DNA of 7,243 nt from Pseudomonadota bacterium (GTDB lineage Bacteria; Pseudomonadota; Alphaproteobacteria; Rhizobiales; Xanthobacteraceae), in assembly GCA_023442085.1 (NCBI GenBank), contig JAEZMT010000154.1:1-7243 (forward strand). Reading direction: 5' to 3'. The notes under the pieces were generated by a model. That model had not been told where the DNA came from and did not search any database. It was given only the letters and a program-made list of their open reading frames with translations. The translations under genes were made by a program, and so were the position numbers. Shown here piece after piece: positions 5,274-7,243 of the stretch (the first letter of the stretch is position 1; every line of letters starts with the position of its first letter).

Positions 5274-7160
5274 ATGACGAGATTGTTTTCTTCCGTCTCC
5301 CTCTGTGCCGTGTCGCTCGCCCTGGCGGCGGGATCGGCGGCCGTCAGTCCGCAGGCGCTCGCCAACGACAAGCTCGTCGAAATCGCCAAGAGCGACGAGA
5401 ATTGGCCGATGACCGGCAAGAACTACGACGCCAACAATTACAGCCCGCAGAAGCAAATCAACAAGGCGAACGTGAAGCAGCTTCGCGCCGCCTGGTCCTT
5501 CTCCACCGGCGTGCTGTCGGGCCACGAGGGCACGCCGCTCGTCGTCAACAACGTCATGTACATCCACTCGCCCTATCCGAACACGACGTTCGCGGTGGGA
5601 CTGGACGATCCCGGCCACATCCTGTGGCAGCACAAGCCCAAGCAGAACCCCACCGCCCGCGCGGTCGCCTGCTGCGACGTGGTGAACCGCGGCCTCGCCT
5701 ATTGGCCCGGCGACGGCAAGACCCCCGCCCTCATCCTCAAGACCCAGCTCGACGGCCACATCGTGGCGCTGAATGCCGAGACCGGCGCCGAATACTGGAA
5801 GCTTGAGAATTCCGACATCAAGGTCGGCTCCACGCTCACCATCGCGCCCTATGTGGTCAAGGACACGGTGCTGGTGGGCTCCTCGGGCGCCGAGCTCGGC
5901 GTGCGCGGCTACGTCACCGCCTATGACGTGAAGACCGGCGCGCAGAAGTGGCGCGCCTATGCCACCGGCCCGGACGAGCAGGTGAAGCTCGCCGATGACT
6001 TCAACAAGGCCAATCCCCAGTACGGCCAGAAGGGCCTCGGCACCGGCACCTGGGAAGGCGACGCCTGGAAGATCGGCGGCGGCACGAACTGGGGCTGGTA
6101 CGCCTTCGATCCCGGCACCAACATGATCTACTACGGCTCCGGCAACCCCGCGCCGTGGAACGAGACCATGCGTCCCGGCGACAACAAGTGGACCATGACA
6201 ATCTGGGGCCGCGACATCGACACGGGCGAGGCGCACTTCGGCTACCAGAAGACCCCGCACGACGAATGGGACTACGCCGGCGTCAACGTCATGATGCTCT
6301 CCGAGCAGAAGGACAAGACCGGCAAGATGCGCAAGCTCCTGACGCATCCGGACCGCAACGGCATCGTCTACACCCTCGACCGTACCGACGGCACGCTGAT
6401 CTCGGCGGACAAGATCGACGATACGGTGAATTGGGTGAAGCAGGTGGATCTGAAGACCGGCCTGCCCCAGCGCGATCCCGAATATGCGACGCGGATGGAC
6501 CACAAGGGCCGCGACATCTGCCCCTCGGCGATGGGCTACCACAATCAGGGTCACGACAGCTACGACCCCGAGCGTCAGTCCTTCTTCATGGGCATCAACC
6601 ACATCTGCATGGACTGGGAGCCCTTCATGCTCCCCTACCGCGCGGGCCAGTTCTTCGTCGGCGCCACGCTGTGGATGTATCCCGGCCCGAAGGGCAACAA
6701 GCAGACCTATGAAGGTCTCGGCCAGGTGAAGGCCTACGACGCCATCAACAACAAGTACAAATGGGAAGTGATGGAGCGCTTCGCGGCCTGGGGTGGCACG
6801 CTTGCCACCGCCGGCGGCGTGATGTTCTACGGAACGCTGGACGGATTCATCAAGGCCCGCGACAGCGACACCGGTGAGCTGCTGTGGAAGTTCAAGCTGC
6901 CGTCCGGCGTCATCGGCCATCCCATGACCTACACCCACAAGGGCGTGCAGTACGTCGCCATCTATTATGGCGTCGGCGGCTGGCCGGGCGTGGGCCTGGT
7001 GTTCGACCTCAACGATCCCACCGCCGGCCTCGGCTCCGTGGGCGCGTTCAAGCAGTTGCAGAACTACACTCAGATGGGTGGCGGCGTGATGGTGTTCTCG
7101 CTCGACGGCAAGGGCCCCTACGACGACCCGAAGGTGGGTGAATACGCTTCCGGCGGCTGA
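5274..7160 (+). CDS. mxaF: Methanol dehydrogenase large (alpha) subunit, PQQ- and calcium-dependent, MxaF
   Basis: The 628-residue periplasmic quinoprotein oxidises methanol to formaldehyde and passes electrons to cytochrome cL. ATG 5274 is preceded by AAGGAA with a 7-base gap. A Sec signal peptide ends ...SPQALA (residue 30), giving a mature start NDKLVE and 598 residues, the family size. It folds as an eight-bladed propeller. The expected residues are present (precursor/mature numbering): vicinal disulfide Cys133-Cys134 (103-104), Glu207 (177), Trp273 (243), Asn291 (261), catalytic Asp333 (303) in HDEWDYAGVN, and Arg361 (331). Residue 335 is Ala; the lanthanide-dependent XoxF enzymes have Asp there, so this is the calcium type. 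The C-terminal half, with RMDHKGRDICPSAMGYHNQG and MDWEPFMLPYRAGQFFVGAT, is typical MxaF. It should pair with a MxaI small subunit and need MxaG and PQQ, whose genes are not in the window. The operon next door is its probable regulator. Confidence 0.98.
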   Translation: MTRLFSSVSLCAVSLALAAGSAAVSPQALANDKLVEIAKSDENWPMTGKNYDANNYSPQKQINKANVKQLRAAWSFSTGVLSGHEGTPLVVNNVMYIHSPYPNTTFAVGLDDPGHILWQHKPKQNPTARAVACCDVVNRGLAYWPGDGKTPALILKTQLDGHIVALNAETGAEYWKLENSDIKVGSTLTIAPYVVKDTVLVGSSGAELGVRGYVTAYDVKTGAQKWRAYATGPDEQVKLADDFNKANPQYGQKGLGTGTWEGDAWKIGGGTNWGWYAFDPGTNMIYYGSGNPAPWNETMRPGDNKWTMTIWGRDIDTGEAHFGYQKTPHDEWDYAGVNVMMLSEQKDKTGKMRKLLTHPDRNGIVYTLDRTDGTLISADKIDDTVNWVKQVDLKTGLPQRDPEYATRMDHKGRDICPSAMGYHNQGHDSYDPERQSFFMGINHICMDWEPFMLPYRAGQFFVGATLWMYPGPKGNKQTYEGLGQVKAYDAINNKYKWEVMERFAAWGGTLATAGGVMFYGTLDGFIKARDSDTGELLWKFKLPSGVIGHPMTYTHKGVQYVAIYYGVGGWPGVGLVFDLNDPTAGLGSVGAFKQLQNYTQMGGGVMVFSLDGKGPYDDPKVGEYASGG

Positions 7161-7180
7161 CCTCCGACAACCGCCCCTTG

Positions 7181-7219
7181 CCGGCCGCCGTCACCCCGGC
7201 GGCGGCCGGTTTCTTCTTT
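7181..7219 (+). terminator. Intrinsic-terminator-like hairpin after mxaF
   Basis: CCGGCCGCCG (7181-7190) and CGGCGGCCGG (7200-7209) are perfect complements, a 10-pair all-GC stem with a 9-base loop, followed by TTTCTTCTTT (7210-7219). It begins 20 bases after the mxaF stop on the same strand. In mxa operons the large-subunit gene is usually followed by mxaJ, so the hairpin may act as a partial terminator or as a 3' stabiliser that raises mxaF mRNA over distal genes. No start codon of a following gene can be identified in the 24 bases left. Confidence 0.8.
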
Positions 7220-7243
7220 GGCAACACGCGCATCATCGCCGCC

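Noticed and set aside
5040..6938. Minus-strand open frame of 632 codons
   Set aside because: It is antisense to mxaF over most of its length and shows no family motifs, only Val/His/Gly/Ala-rich mirror sequence.
5274..7160. Reading the dehydrogenase as lanthanide-dependent XoxF
   Set aside because: The residue two after the catalytic Asp is Ala, not Asp, and the surrounding sequence follows MxaF.
1..7243. CRISPR arrays, tRNA or rRNA genes, insertion sequences, integrase or phage genes
   Set aside because: I saw no regularly spaced repeats, no RNA-gene signatures and no transposase-like frames or terminal inverted repeats; the layout is ordinary chromosomal.

Overview
The window reads as chromosomal DNA of a GC-rich methylotrophic alphaproteobacterium. 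Hyphomicrobiales is likely and a Xanthobacteraceae-type host is plausible, but I could not test this. The grounds are a nearly complete-looking mxaF (calcium/PQQ methanol dehydrogenase large subunit), a divergently oriented regulatory operon arranged like moxZYX of Paracoccus, high third-position GC, and few intergenic gaps except one.

Left part (1-1895): the 5' part of a LysR-family regulator gene on the minus strand runs off the left edge. It is divergent from a plus-strand amidase-signature hydrolase that closely resembles plant AMI1 (indole-3-acetamide hydrolase). The two share a 152-base gap and look like a LysR regulator/target pair unrelated to methanol oxidation.

Middle (1904 to about 4706, minus strand): three genes, read right to left. 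They encode a putative lipoprotein, a membrane histidine kinase of the NarX/HisKA_3 class, and a NarL/LuxR-type response regulator. Both junctions are ATGA stop/start overlaps, so this is a translationally coupled operon. Its 3' end meets the amidase 3' end with only 8 bases between them.

Right part (4707-7243): an approximately 570-base, partly AT-rich, largely non-coding region separates the regulatory operon from mxaF on the plus strand. It holds a perfect 16-base dyad (TGCCGA-N4-TCGGCA) with a third copy of the half-site upstream, which is a good candidate operator. It also holds a direct repeat, and a GC-rich leader with a hairpin just before mxaF. mxaF carries a signal peptide, the Cys-Cys pair, the Ca/PQQ ligands and an Ala where the lanthanide (XoxF) enzymes have Asp. 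A strong intrinsic-terminator-like hairpin lies 20 bases after its stop.

Working model: the kinase/regulator pair, possibly assisted by the periplasmic lipoprotein, senses a methanol-related signal and activates mxaF across the shared intergenic region. The hairpin after mxaF would let the large subunit be made in excess over any downstream mxaJGI-type genes. The model draws on the known moxZYX precedent; the regulation itself is inferred. I do not see an entirely unknown system. The least explained parts are the lipoprotein, whose start is problematic, and the operator-like repeats.
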